NCBI RefSeq assembly: GCF_014655595.1
Contig: NZ_BNBL01000020.1
Location: forward strand, 30,364-94,363
Source of the DNA: Streptomyces griseocarneus
GTDB lineage: Bacteria; Actinomycetota; Actinomycetes; Streptomycetales; Streptomycetaceae
Length of the DNA: 64,000 bases
Reading direction: 5' to 3'
Position 1 is the first letter of the stretch; each line of letters starts with the position of its first letter. The notes beneath the pieces were generated by a model that had not been told where the DNA came from, ran no database searches, and saw only the letters and a program-made list of their open reading frames with translations. The position numbers and the translations under genes are program-made. This document shows positions 26,173 to 36,631 of this stretch, in pieces.

Positions 26173-26205
26173 TGGTCCGAACCATTGACCGTATTGGTCT
26201 AGTCC
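26173..26205 (+). promoter_or_regulatory. DasR-like operator repeats upstream of the chitinase
   Basis: Two related motifs, TGGTCCGAACCA (26173-26184) and TTGGTCTAGTCC (26194-26205), lie 73-105 bases before the chitinase start. They resemble the 12-bp direct repeats of Streptomyces chitinase promoters and the DasR element ACTGGTCTAGACCAGT. DasR is the GntR-family sensor of glucosamine-6-phosphate. Confidence 0.6.
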
Positions 26206-26277
26206 TTCTACGGTTTCCCCACCGTTCAACGCGTCCATGTCAAGAGCGCTCTCCCCATCCCACCGAGGAGACCCCCC

Positions 26278-27510
<1,233 letters not shown>

Positions 27511-27597
27511 TCCCCGGCCCCCGGCAGTGATCCGGTCATGGGCGGTCCGGCCGAACTACCCTGAGCGGACCCGAGCACGCACAAGGAGCCGCCGCCC

Positions 27598-28710
<1,113 letters not shown>

Positions 28711-28903
28711 CGCCGCCCGGGGGCCGGGGTCCGGCGCCGGAGCGTCAAGGCGCCGCGTCAGCACGGGTGTCCGGAAATAACCGAACAGACAGCGCCGACA
28801 CGGCGGCGGCCGCCACGCATTCGCCGCCGAAGTCTGGAAATGTCGACGTGTTCCGTTTCCGCACGTTCCCCTTCCCCCCTTCCCGGCCGGAGGTCCTGCC
28901 GCG

Positions 28904-30046
28904 GTGTCGCGCACGCTGTCGATGTCGGGCAGATTGCCCTTCGCGCTCGTCCTGGCCTATCTCCTGATCATCGTCGTCATCGACCTGGTGACACCGGCGG
29001 ACCTGCGGCTCGACGTCTACGCCGCCCTCGCCCCCGTGACCGCCTCCGTCCTGTGCACCTATCCGCAGACGGTCTTCATCGGGGTCGCCGACTTCTGCCT
29101 GATGGTGGCCCACCACGGCGTCCTGCCCGGGGACGTGGCGGCCGTCAACCGCGTGGGCTCCTTCGTGGGCAACGCCCTGATGGTCGGCGTGAGCATCGCG
29201 GTGGCCCGGCTGCGGCGGGAGGGGGACGAGCTGCTGGAGCGGGTGCGGGCCACCGGCGAGGCGGCGCAGCGGGCGCTGCTGCGGCCGCTGCCGCTGCGCA
29301 CCCACGGCATGGTCGTGGACGGCTTCTACGTCTCCTCCCAGCGCGAGGCCCTGGTCGGGGGCGACATCTACGAGGTCCTCGACACCCCGTACGGGACGCG
29401 GGTGCTGATCGGCGACGTGCGGGGCAAGGGGCTCGGCACGCTGGGGGCGGGGGCGGCGGTGCTGACGGCGTTCCGGGAGGCGGCGTACCACCGGCGCGAC
29501 CTGGACAGCGGGGTGGTGGCCATGGAGCAGGGGCTGTCCCGCTACCACCGGTCGCACGAGTACCAGTCGAGCACCCCGGAGGCGCACGCGGCGGAGGAGT
29601 TCGTGACGGCGCTGGTCATCGGGACGGAGCACGACGGCGACGGGCCGGCCGCGGCCGCGGGGAAGGTGCCGGTGGTCTTCGTCGACTGCGGCCATCCGGC
29701 GCCGTTCCTCATCGGCGCGGACGGCGGGGTCCGCGAGCTGGAACCGCCGGAGCCGGGGCTGCCGTTGGGGCTGGGCGAGCTCGCGGCGGAGCCCCGGCCC
29801 GCCCGGCGGATCGCGCTGCCCGCCGACTGCCGGGTGCTGGCCTGCACCGACGGGGTCACCGAGGCGCGCGACGGGGACGGCGGCTTCTATCCGCTGGCCG
29901 AGCGGCTGGACGCCTGGGCCGCCCTGCCCACCCCCGAGCTGCTGCGCCGGCTGCGGGCCGACCTGGCCGCGCACACCGGCGGCCGGCTGCAGGACGACGT
30001 GGCGGTGCTGGTGATGGAACGCGCACCGGCGGCGCCCGGAGCGTGA
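28904..30046 (+). CDS. Membrane PP2C/SpoIIE-family protein phosphatase
   Basis: A 380-residue protein with three hydrophobic segments in residues 10-100 (PFALVLAYLLIIVVI and neighbours) and a C-terminal SpoIIE-type PP2C domain. The domain shows GGDIYEV, VLIGDVRGKG, FVTALVIGT, VVFVDCGHPAPFLI, RVLACTDGVTEARD and LQDDVAVLVM, which carry the metal-binding aspartates. It likely dephosphorylates an anti-anti-sigma-type partner. No sigma, anti-sigma or STAS gene is next to it. The GTG start has GGAGG 10 bases upstream. It is convergent with the PIG-L gene, with only a few bases between stops. Confidence 0.88.
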   Translation: MSRTLSMSGRLPFALVLAYLLIIVVIDLVTPADLRLDVYAALAPVTASVLCTYPQTVFIGVADFCLMVAHHGVLPGDVAAVNRVGSFVGNALMVGVSIAVARLRREGDELLERVRATGEAAQRALLRPLPLRTHGMVVDGFYVSSQREALVGGDIYEVLDTPYGTRVLIGDVRGKGLGTLGAGAAVLTAFREAAYHRRDLDSGVVAMEQGLSRYHRSHEYQSSTPEAHAAEEFVTALVIGTEHDGDGPAAAAGKVPVVFVDCGHPAPFLIGADGGVRELEPPEPGLPLGLGELAAEPRPARRIALPADCRVLACTDGVTEARDGDGGFYPLAERLDAWAALPTPELLRRLRADLAAHTGGRLQDDVAVLVMERAPAAPGA

Positions 30047-30051
30047 TGCGG

Positions 30052-30789
30052 TCAGCCGCCCGCGAACAGCTCGAAGGCCACGCCCGGCCGGCCGCCGAAC
30101 CGCTCGGCGACGGCCGCCATGCTGCCCTCGAGGAAGGTCCGGCAGTAGGTCTCGGGGTCGTCCCGCGTGAGCGCCTGGATGTAGGTGCGGTGGCAGAGCA
30201 GGGACTCGACCGCCCGTTCGAGGCCGGCGCGGGCGTCGACGGCGTGCGTGGGCCGGGGCGAGCCCGCGACGGCCACGTAGCGCACGCCCTGCCACGGCGG
30301 CAGGCCGTCCTCGACGAGGTCGGGGAAGATCCAGCGGTTGCCCGCGTCGGCGACGGCGTCGAGGACGGCGCGGCCCACGGCCCGGTGGTCGGGGGTGTTC
30401 CAGTGGGAGCCGCCGGTCCAGGTGTCGTGGTGGTTGAGGGTGATCACCAGCTCGGGGCGGTGCCGGCGGATGGCGGCGGCGAACTCGCGGCGCAGGGGGA
30501 TCCCGTACTCGATGACGCCGTCGAGGTGGCCGAGGAACTCCACGCTCGTCACGCCCACGACGGCGGCGGAGGCCCGCTGTTCGCGCTCGCGCAGCGGTGC
30601 GGCCTCGGCGGGCCCGATGCCGTCGATGCCCGCCTCGCCGAAGGAGGCCAGCAGGTAGGCGCACTCGCGGCCGTCGTCGGTCCAGGTGGCGACGGCGGCC
30701 GAGGCGCCGTACTCGAGGTCGTCGGGGTGGGCGACGATCGCCAGGGCCCGTCGCCAGTCGGCGGGCATCTCGGCGAGCTGCTCGGTCAT
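30052..30789 (-). CDS. PIG-L (LmbE-like) zinc deacetylase
   Basis: A 245-residue member of the PIG-L/LmbE family. The zinc site is AIVAHPDDLEYGAS near the N-terminus with a further His in HHDTWTGGSHWNTPDHRAVG. Members deacetylate GlcNAc-containing small molecules (MshB, Mca) or antibiotic intermediates. GAGGAG precedes the ATG at 30789. The in-frame extension upstream is non-coding and holds a 12-bp tandem repeat. The specific substrate is unknown. Confidence 0.88.
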   Translation of the reverse strand: MTEQLAEMPADWRRALAIVAHPDDLEYGASAAVATWTDDGRECAYLLASFGEAGIDGIGPAEAAPLREREQRASAAVVGVTSVEFLGHLDGVIEYGIPLRREFAAAIRRHRPELVITLNHHDTWTGGSHWNTPDHRAVGRAVLDAVADAGNRWIFPDLVEDGLPPWQGVRYVAVAGSPRPTHAVDARAGLERAVESLLCHRTYIQALTRDDPETYCRTFLEGSMAAVAERFGGRPGVAFELFAGG

Positions 30790-30822
30790 GGGCACTCCTC
30801 GGTCGGGGAACCGGTGGACGGT

Positions 30823-30858
30823 CCGGTCGATGAGCCGGTCGATGAGCCGGTCGATGAG
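30823..30858. repeat. Three tandem 12-bp repeats
   Basis: Unit CCGGTCGATGAG occurs three times head to tail, just upstream of the PIG-L gene. It could be a slippage tract or a regulator-binding array for that gene. Confidence 0.8.
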
Positions 30859-31012
30859 CCCCTGGCCAGCGTATGCGTCCTTCCGTGCCCTTTTCCTCAC
30901 TCCTCTTCGCGACACGCGGGAACTGGGCGCGCGCGCCGTCCGACTATCTGGTCCGGGACCGTAACGGCGGCCCCGGTGAATGCGATGACGTCCGACCCTG
31001 GAGTGTTTACTG

Positions 31013-32074
31013 ATGCGCCCTCGTGCGTGGTGCGGTGTGCTGGCCGCTGTGGCCCTGTCGGCGACGGCCTGTGGTGGCGGTGACGGGAAGAAGGCCGACG
31101 ACGCGGGAGCGGCGGCGGCCGGCCGGGCCGGCTTCCCGGTGAGCGTCGGCGACTGCATGGGGGCGAAGACGACCTTCGAGTCGGCCCCCAAGCGGATCGT
31201 CACCAGCAATGCCGCGGGCCTGGAGCTGCTGCTGTGGCTGGGGGCGGGCGACAAGGTCGTCGGTACGGGCTTCCCGCCCGGCAAGGGCGCGCTGCCCGGC
31301 GAGTACGCCGGCGCGGGGGCCAAGGTGCCGGTGCTGGGCAAGACCGTGATCTCCAAGGAGAAGCTGCTGGGCTCGGGTGCCGACCTGTACGTCGACTCCT
31401 TCTCGTCCATGAAGAACATGGGCAAGATGGGCGACGCCCCGACGCCCGAGGAGTTCAAGGCCGCCGGCATCCGGCACGTCTTCCTCAAGTCCTCCGCCTG
31501 CGCGTCGATGAACAAGTCCCCCCGCACCGACCTGTCGGGCGTCGAGGCCGACATCGAGGAGCTCGGCAAGGTGACCGGCACCTCCAAGCGCGCCACCGAG
31601 CTGGTTGCGGGGATGCGCAAGAAGACGGGCGAGGTGCGGGACGCGCTCAAGGACGTGCCCGAGGACAAGCGGCCGACGTACTTCCTCTTCGACTTCGACG
31701 CCGGCACCAAGCAGCCGATGGCGGTGTGCAACCGCCAGGTCGCCAACGCCGTGATCACCCAGGCCGGCGGCCGCAACGTGTTCGCCGGCTGCGACGGCGA
31801 CTTCAAGCCCGTCGGCTGGGAGGACGTCGTCGCCAAGAACCCCGACTTCATCCAGCTGGCCGTCCGCAACCGCGGCAGCGAGGAGGCCAACGCCAAGGCC
31901 TTCGACGAGGCCGCGGACTTCCTCAAGTCCTTCCCCGCCACCAAGGACCTCAAGGCCGTCCAGGAGGGCCGCTTCCTGCGCATCCGCTCCGAGCAGACCA
32001 CCATCGGCGGGGTGCGCAGCGCGGATGTGGTCCGCGAGATCGCGCACACGCTGCACCCGGACCGGGTGAAGTAG
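31013..32074 (+). CDS. ABC transporter substrate-binding lipoprotein (siderophore/cobalamin class)
   Basis: A 353-residue lipoprotein: signal peptide with lipobox ending SATAC at Cys ~20, then a Gly-rich linker and a class III (BtuF/FhuD-like) binding domain with TSNAAGLELLLWLGAGDKVVGTG, GWEDVVAKNPDFIQLAV and a long connecting helix. Several cysteines in the mature protein (GDCMG, SSACAS, VCNR, GCDGD) are unusual and might form disulfides or touch a metal. It is the first gene of an operon with permease and ATPase and abuts the permease start exactly. The substrate (Fe-siderophore, corrinoid, haem or another metallophore) cannot be fixed; no cobalamin riboswitch or iron box is visible upstream. 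Confidence 0.87.
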   Translation: MRPRAWCGVLAAVALSATACGGGDGKKADDAGAAAAGRAGFPVSVGDCMGAKTTFESAPKRIVTSNAAGLELLLWLGAGDKVVGTGFPPGKGALPGEYAGAGAKVPVLGKTVISKEKLLGSGADLYVDSFSSMKNMGKMGDAPTPEEFKAAGIRHVFLKSSACASMNKSPRTDLSGVEADIEELGKVTGTSKRATELVAGMRKKTGEVRDALKDVPEDKRPTYFLFDFDAGTKQPMAVCNRQVANAVITQAGGRNVFAGCDGDFKPVGWEDVVAKNPDFIQLAVRNRGSEEANAKAFDEAADFLKSFPATKDLKAVQEGRFLRIRSEQTTIGGVRSADVVREIAHTLHPDRVK

Positions 32075-33151
32075 ATGACGGCGCTCACCACCGCCGGCGA
32101 GGCGGAGGAGGAGCGGGAGCGGGGCGTACGCACGGTGGGCGCCGGCTGGGCCGGCGCCGCGCTGGGCGTCGCCCTGCTGGTGGCGCTGACCGCGTCGGTG
32201 TGCCTGGGCTCGACCTCGGTGCCGCTGGGTGAGGTGTGGTCGGCGGTGGCCCGCGGCATCAGCGGCCGGGAGCCCGCGCCGGGCACCCAGGACCTGATCG
32301 TGTGGCAGCTGCGCATGCCCCGGGCCCTGCTGGCGGCCGTCGTGGGCGCCGGGCTGGGCCTGGTCGGCACGGCCGTCCAGGCCCTGGTCCGCAACCCGCT
32401 GGCCGACCCCTACCTGCTGGGCATCTCCAGCGGGGCGTCGCTGGGCGCGGTCTCGGCGATCGTGCTGGGGGCGAGCGCGGGCGGGGCGCTGGGGCTCGGA
32501 CTGTCCTCGGCGGCCTTCGCCGGGGCACTGGCGTCCTTCACGCTGGTGTGGACCTTCGCCCGGCGCGGGGGCGGCTTCCGGCCGCTGCGGCTGGTGCTGG
32601 CGGGCGTGGGCATCGGGCAGTTCCTGTCCGGCTTCACCCACTACCTGGTGCTGCAGACCGGGAACGAGCAGCAGACGCACGGCGCGCTGTTCTGGCTGAT
32701 GGGCTCCCTCGGCGGCGCCCAGTGGTCCACCCTCGCCCTGCCCACCGCCGCCACCCTGCTGGCCACGGCCGTGCTGCTGGCCCGGGCGCGGCCGCTCAAC
32801 GCGATGCTCATGGGCGACGAGACCGCGGCCGGCCTGGGCGTGGACGTCACCCGGCTGCGGCGCGAACTGTTCGTCGTCACCAGCCTGCTGACGGGCGTCC
32901 TGGTCTCGGTGTCCGGGGCGATCGGGTTCGTGGGGCTGATGGTGCCGCACGCCTGCCGGATGCTGGTGGGCGGCGACCACCGCCGGCTGCTGCCGGTGTC
33001 CGCGCTGTTCGGCGCCGTGCTGCTGACCGTCGTCGACCTGGTGGCCCGCACCGCGCTGCCCGACCAGGAGCTGCCGGTGGGCGTGGTCACCTCCCTGATC
33101 GGCGCGCCGGCGCTGCTGTATCTGCTGGACCGACGACTGGAGCGGCCGTGA
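32075..33151 (+). CDS. ABC transporter permease, FecCD/BtuC family
   Basis: A 358-residue permease of the BtuC/FecCD family with about ten membrane segments. Signatures are MPRALLAAVVGAGLGLVGTAVQALVRNPLADPYLLGISSGASLGA, LMGDETAAGLGVDV, and GAIGFVGLMVPHACRMLVGGDHRRLLPVSALFGA. It starts immediately after the binding-protein stop, and its stop overlaps the ATPase GTG start (GTGA). It forms the membrane channel of an importer for a metal complex. Confidence 0.92.
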   Translation: MTALTTAGEAEEERERGVRTVGAGWAGAALGVALLVALTASVCLGSTSVPLGEVWSAVARGISGREPAPGTQDLIVWQLRMPRALLAAVVGAGLGLVGTAVQALVRNPLADPYLLGISSGASLGAVSAIVLGASAGGALGLGLSSAAFAGALASFTLVWTFARRGGGFRPLRLVLAGVGIGQFLSGFTHYLVLQTGNEQQTHGALFWLMGSLGGAQWSTLALPTAATLLATAVLLARARPLNAMLMGDETAAGLGVDVTRLRRELFVVTSLLTGVLVSVSGAIGFVGLMVPHACRMLVGGDHRRLLPVSALFGAVLLTVVDLVARTALPDQELPVGVVTSLIGAPALLYLLDRRLERP

Positions 33152-33945
33152 GGATCGCCATCGAGGGACTCGAGGTGAGACTGTCCGGCCGCACGGTGGT
33201 CTCCGGAGTCGACCTGCTCGCCGAGGACGGCGAGATCGCCGGGCTCGTGGGGCCCAACGGCAGCGGCAAGTCGACCGTGCTGCGCACCGTCTACCGGCAT
33301 CTGGCGCCCCACGCCGGCCGGGTGCTCGTCGGCGGCACGGACATCCGGCGGCTGACGCCCGTGGAGTCCGCGCGGCAGGTCGCGGCCCTGCCGCAGGAGC
33401 GGGGCACCGACTTCGAGCTGTCGGTCCGCGAGGTCGTCGCCATGGGCCGCACGCCCTACAAGCGCGCCTTCGCGGGCGAGGACGCGGCCGACCGGGACAC
33501 GGTGGCCGGCGCGCTGGCCCGCGTGGGCATGGCGCACGCGGCCCGGCGGCGGTTCTCGGCGCTGTCGGGCGGCGAGCGGCAGCGGGTCCTGCTGGCCCGG
33601 GCACTGGCCCAGGACCCGAAGGTGCTGGTGCTGGACGAGCCGACGAACCACCTGGACGTCCGTCACCAGGTGGAGCTGCTGGCCCTGCTGCGCGAGCAGC
33701 GCCGTACGACGCTGATCGCGCTGCACGACCTCAACGCCGCCGCCTCCGTGTGCGACCGGCTGCACGTGCTGCACGAGGGGGCCGTGGTGGCGTCGGGGGC
33801 GCCGCGCGAGGTGCTCACCCCCGAGCTGCTGGCCGAGGTGTTCGGGGTGCGGGCGGCCGTGGTCGAGCACCCGCTGACCGGCGACCCGCTGATCGCCTTC
33901 GATCACCGGGCGCCGGCCTCCTCCGAGGTGGTGGCGGTCAGCTGA
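33148..33945 (+). CDS. ABC transporter ATPase, FecE/BtuD family
   Basis: A 265-residue ATPase with Walker A LVGPNGSGKSTVL, Q-loop, signature LSGGERQRVLLARALAQDPKVLVLDEPTNHLD (C-loop and Walker B) and H-loop ALHDLNAA. It energises the importer. The GTG start overlaps the permease stop. The last 8 bases overlap the convergent isocyanide synthase gene, so the ABC and isocyanide operons physically meet end to end. Confidence 0.93.
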   Translation: MRIAIEGLEVRLSGRTVVSGVDLLAEDGEIAGLVGPNGSGKSTVLRTVYRHLAPHAGRVLVGGTDIRRLTPVESARQVAALPQERGTDFELSVREVVAMGRTPYKRAFAGEDAADRDTVAGALARVGMAHAARRRFSALSGGERQRVLLARALAQDPKVLVLDEPTNHLDVRHQVELLALLREQRRTTLIALHDLNAAASVCDRLHVLHEGAVVASGAPREVLTPELLAEVFGVRAAVVEHPLTGDPLIAFDHRAPASSEVVAVS

Positions 33946-34885
33946 CCGCCGCGCCGGCGTCGTGGCCGGCTTCGTAGTGGCTGGGGCGCCCGTCGCGCAG
34001 GACGAGGCGCCCCAGCCTTTCGGCGTCCGCGCGGCGCATCAGCCGGGCCGCTCCCCCGGCCTCGCGCAGCACGGCGGCGTGCCAGGGCGTGGCCCAGGCG
34101 TCGGCCGCCTCCAGGAGGCGGATGCCGAACTTCTCGGCGCCCGGCCGCTGGGGGTGGATCGACAGCCGCACCGAGCGGGGGTGGTGGTGGGCAATGAGGT
34201 CGCCCCAGGCGCGGCTGCGGGCGATGACGCCGTAGGCCCGGCTGCGGCACTCGCGCTGCAGGGCGGAGCGGGTGCCGGTGAAGTCGGCGGTGTCCTCGAA
34301 CAGGAAGCGGGTGATGCCGCGGTAGAGGCGGGCGGTCTCGTCGTCGGTGCGGGCCGTCGCGCGCAGGGAGTCGAGGGAGGGCGCGTAGGCCTCGGTGACC
34401 AGGGCGCGCTTGGTGTCGTAGTCCGCGTCGCCGTGGACGTGGCGCAGGTCGAAGGTCTCCAGGTGGCGCAGGCCCTGGTCGTGGATCAGGGCGCGCAGGG
34501 CGTCGCCGTAGGCGTCGATGTGCGCGTCGGGGACGTTGATGAGGTCGCCGAAGATGTGGCCGTCGGAGCAGATGAGCATGCGCGCCCCCGGCGCGTATAT
34601 CTCGCCGATGCGCGCGCACAGCCGGTCGAGGAAGGCGAGCGAGAGCCGTTCGCCCTCGTCGGGCAGGTGCCCGAGGACCTTGGCGGGGTTGGGGGACTTG
34701 CAGGGGAAGCCCGGGAGGGTGAAGAGGACGGGCTCGCCGGCGTCGGTGAACTGCCGTATCTGGGACAGCTGCTCGGGGTGGTCCGCCGGGTCGGGGGACG
34801 GCGCCGCGGTGGTGCGGTGGTACGGCAGGAGGAGACCGAGGATGCGGGTCTCGACGGAGGTCGTGGTCAGGGTGGTGTGAGACAT
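33938..34885 (-). CDS. Isocyanide synthase (PvcA/IsnA/DIT1 family)
   Basis: A 315-residue protein of the PvcA/IsnA/Dit1 family. The hallmark LPGFPCKSPNPAKVLGHLPDEGERLSLAFLDRLC lies at residues ~57-90, followed by GARMLICSDGHIFGDLINV and the conserved RHVHGDADYDTKRALVTEAY. Family members convert an amino acid (tyrosine or tryptophan) amino group to an isocyanide using ribulose-5-phosphate as the carbon source. The ATG at 34885 follows the P450 stop by 7 bases, so the two are one operon. No PvcB-type Fe/2-oxoglutarate enzyme is present; the P450 takes its place, as in fungal DIT1/DIT2 pairs. Confidence 0.87.
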   Translation of the reverse strand: MSHTTLTTTSVETRILGLLLPYHRTTAAPSPDPADHPEQLSQIRQFTDAGEPVLFTLPGFPCKSPNPAKVLGHLPDEGERLSLAFLDRLCARIGEIYAPGARMLICSDGHIFGDLINVPDAHIDAYGDALRALIHDQGLRHLETFDLRHVHGDADYDTKRALVTEAYAPSLDSLRATARTDDETARLYRGITRFLFEDTADFTGTRSALQRECRSRAYGVIARSRAWGDLIAHHHPRSVRLSIHPQRPGAEKFGIRLLEAADAWATPWHAAVLREAGGAARLMRRADAERLGRLVLRDGRPSHYEAGHDAGAAVS

Positions 34886-34892
34886 GCGGCGG

Positions 34893-36140
34893 TCATCCAC
34901 GGGAGCGGGGGCACACGGGCCCCTCGAAGGCGACGGGGAGTTCGGCGGTGCCACGGCCGAGGACGGCGGGGATCCAGCGCAGCTCGTCGTCGTCGACGGC
35001 CAGGCGCAGGCCCGGGAGCCGGGCGACGAGGGTGCCGAGGGCGACCTGCATCTCGGCGCGGGCCAGGGCCGCGCCGGGGCAGAAGTGGACGCCGTGCCCG
35101 AAGGCCAGGTGGGGGCCCTGGGCCCGGTCGAGGTCGAGGGTGTCGGGGTCGGGGAAGCGCTCGGGGTCGCGGTTGGCGGCGCACAGCGAGACGATCACGG
35201 AGTCGCCGGCCGGGACGCGGGTGCCGTGCAGGTCGGCGTCCTCGGCGAGGAAGCGCCAGGTCGTGAGCTCGAAGGCGCTGTCGAGGCGCATCAGTTCCTC
35301 GACGGCGGCCGGCATCAGCTCCGGCTCGGCACGCAGCCGCTCCAGCACCTCGGGATGGCGCATCAGGGACACCAGGGCGGTGGTGATCTGGTTGGTGACG
35401 GGTTCCTGGCCCGCCACCAGCAGCTGGAAGATCATGGAGTCCAGCTCCTCCGGGCTCAGCTCGCCCTCGTCGCGGGCGGCGACCAGGCGGCTGAGCAGAC
35501 CGTCCCCGGGGTGCTCGCGGCGGTCGGCGACGACCTCGGCGATGTACTCCTGCAGTTCGCGCAGCAGCGCCTCGTACGCGGGGCGGCCGGGGTCGGTGGG
35601 GCCGACGGGCGCCACGACCTTGCCCCAGTCGCGGCGGAAGCGGGCGGCCAGGTGCGGGGGCAGCCCGATGACCTCGGCGAGGACCTGGAAGGGGAAGCGG
35701 GCGGCGAAGCACTGCACGAGGTCCGTGACCGGCGCGTCTCCGGGCATGGCGTCGACGAGCGCGTCGGCCATCTCCTGGAAGCGCGGCCGCAGCTCCTCCA
35801 CGCGGCGCGGCGCGAAGGCATCGGTGATCAGACGGCGCATGGCGGTGTGCTTGGGCGCGTCCTGGTGCAGGAGGTGCACCTGCAGCTGGGAGTGCTGGGG
35901 CTCGGGCATGATCGAGGCGCGTTCGCGCCAGCGATCGTTGCCGAGCGCGTGGTTCTTGCCCAGCCGGGGGTCCGCGAGGGTCCGCTGGGCGGCGGCGTGC
36001 CCGGTGACGAGCCAGGCCGTGACCCCGCTGGGGAAGAGCACCCGGTGGACGGGGCCGGCGGCACGCATCTGCTCGTACAGCGGGTACGGATCGCGCTTGT
36101 ACTCGGGGCCGTAGAGAGGTACGGGGTCGGGCAGCGACAC
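34893..36140 (-). CDS. Cytochrome P450 paired with isocyanide synthase
   Basis: A 415-residue bacterial class I P450. Haem loop FGHGVHFCPG has Cys354; the K-helix has EELMR; the I helix reads VAGQEPVTNQ with Glu246 and Pro247 where Thr is usual. The GTG start at 36140 has GAGGAG upstream, and the longer in-frame start at 36233 is not needed. It is the first gene of the two-gene operon with the isocyanide synthase, so it probably oxidises the aryl isocyanide (desaturation, hydroxylation or coupling). No dedicated ferredoxin is adjacent. Confidence 0.9.
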   Translation of the reverse strand: MSLPDPVPLYGPEYKRDPYPLYEQMRAAGPVHRVLFPSGVTAWLVTGHAAAQRTLADPRLGKNHALGNDRWRERASIMPEPQHSQLQVHLLHQDAPKHTAMRRLITDAFAPRRVEELRPRFQEMADALVDAMPGDAPVTDLVQCFAARFPFQVLAEVIGLPPHLAARFRRDWGKVVAPVGPTDPGRPAYEALLRELQEYIAEVVADRREHPGDGLLSRLVAARDEGELSPEELDSMIFQLLVAGQEPVTNQITTALVSLMRHPEVLERLRAEPELMPAAVEELMRLDSAFELTTWRFLAEDADLHGTRVPAGDSVIVSLCAANRDPERFPDPDTLDLDRAQGPHLAFGHGVHFCPGAALARAEMQVALGTLVARLPGLRLAVDDDELRWIPAVLGRGTAELPVAFEGPVCPRSRG

Positions 36141-36361
36141 GGTGGGGATCTCCTCGCGAAGTCGTGGACCCCAAGGAAGTCGTACGGAACGCGGGACGAG
36201 TTCCCGGGGGTTCGTACGCACATGCGGAACCACCTGCCGCCATCTCTGGGTAGTCGGGTGCGCGGGCCCGCTGGTTCCCGGGTGCGAAAGGGATAATCCT
36301 CACGCGCCGAGCGGGGTGCGAGGACGGCTGCGGGCGGCTGTCGGCGTGTCACGATGCGGCG

Positions 36362-36631
36362 ATGACGACCGCACGCCGAGCACGCCCCCCGCTCCGTCCG
36401 TACGCCACCCTGACCGGCTTCGTCCTGCTGCTGGCCGCCGTCTTCGGCGTGTCCTACGCGGCGGGCTCGGCGGCCGGTCCGGTGTCACCGGGTATGCACC
36501 GCACGGGCGGTGGCGACTCCGGGTCCGGGTCCGGGTCCGGGTCCGGGTCCGGGTCCGGGTCCGGGTCCGGTGGGGGCTCGCAGAACGGGTCCGGCGGGGA
36601 CATGGGCGGCATGCCGGGGATGAGGCACTGA
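36362..36631 (+). CDS. Small membrane-anchored protein with Gly-Ser tract and Met/His tail
   Basis: An 89-residue protein: basic N-terminus, one hydrophobic segment (YATLTGFVLLLAAVFGVSYAAG), a long GS repeat encoded by a hexanucleotide array, and a Met/His-rich end (GGDMGGMPGMRH). The outside-facing methionines and histidine suggest low-affinity Cu(I) binding. Its stop overlaps the copA start (TGATG), so it is the first gene of the copper operon. Not a family I can name. Confidence 0.75.
   Translation: MTTARRARPPLRPYATLTGFVLLLAAVFGVSYAAGSAAGPVSPGMHRTGGGDSGSGSGSGSGSGSGSGSGGGSQNGSGGDMGGMPGMRH
36518..36570. repeat. Hexanucleotide (TCCGGG)n array
   Basis: About 8.8 perfect copies of TCCGGG, in frame as Ser-Gly codons in the small copper-operon gene. 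Likely length-variable by slippage; because each unit is 6 bp, changes would preserve the frame. Confidence 0.9.

Noticed and set aside
30860..31012. Possible cobalamin riboswitch or iron box before the BtuFCD-type operon
   Set aside because: The leader is only about 150 bases and shows no B12-box and no palindromic DmdR/IdeR-like iron box.
36142..36630. N-terminal extension of CopA reaching upstream to 36142
   Set aside because: It overlaps the small Met-rich gene in another frame and the standard CopA start with its HMA domain begins at 36631.
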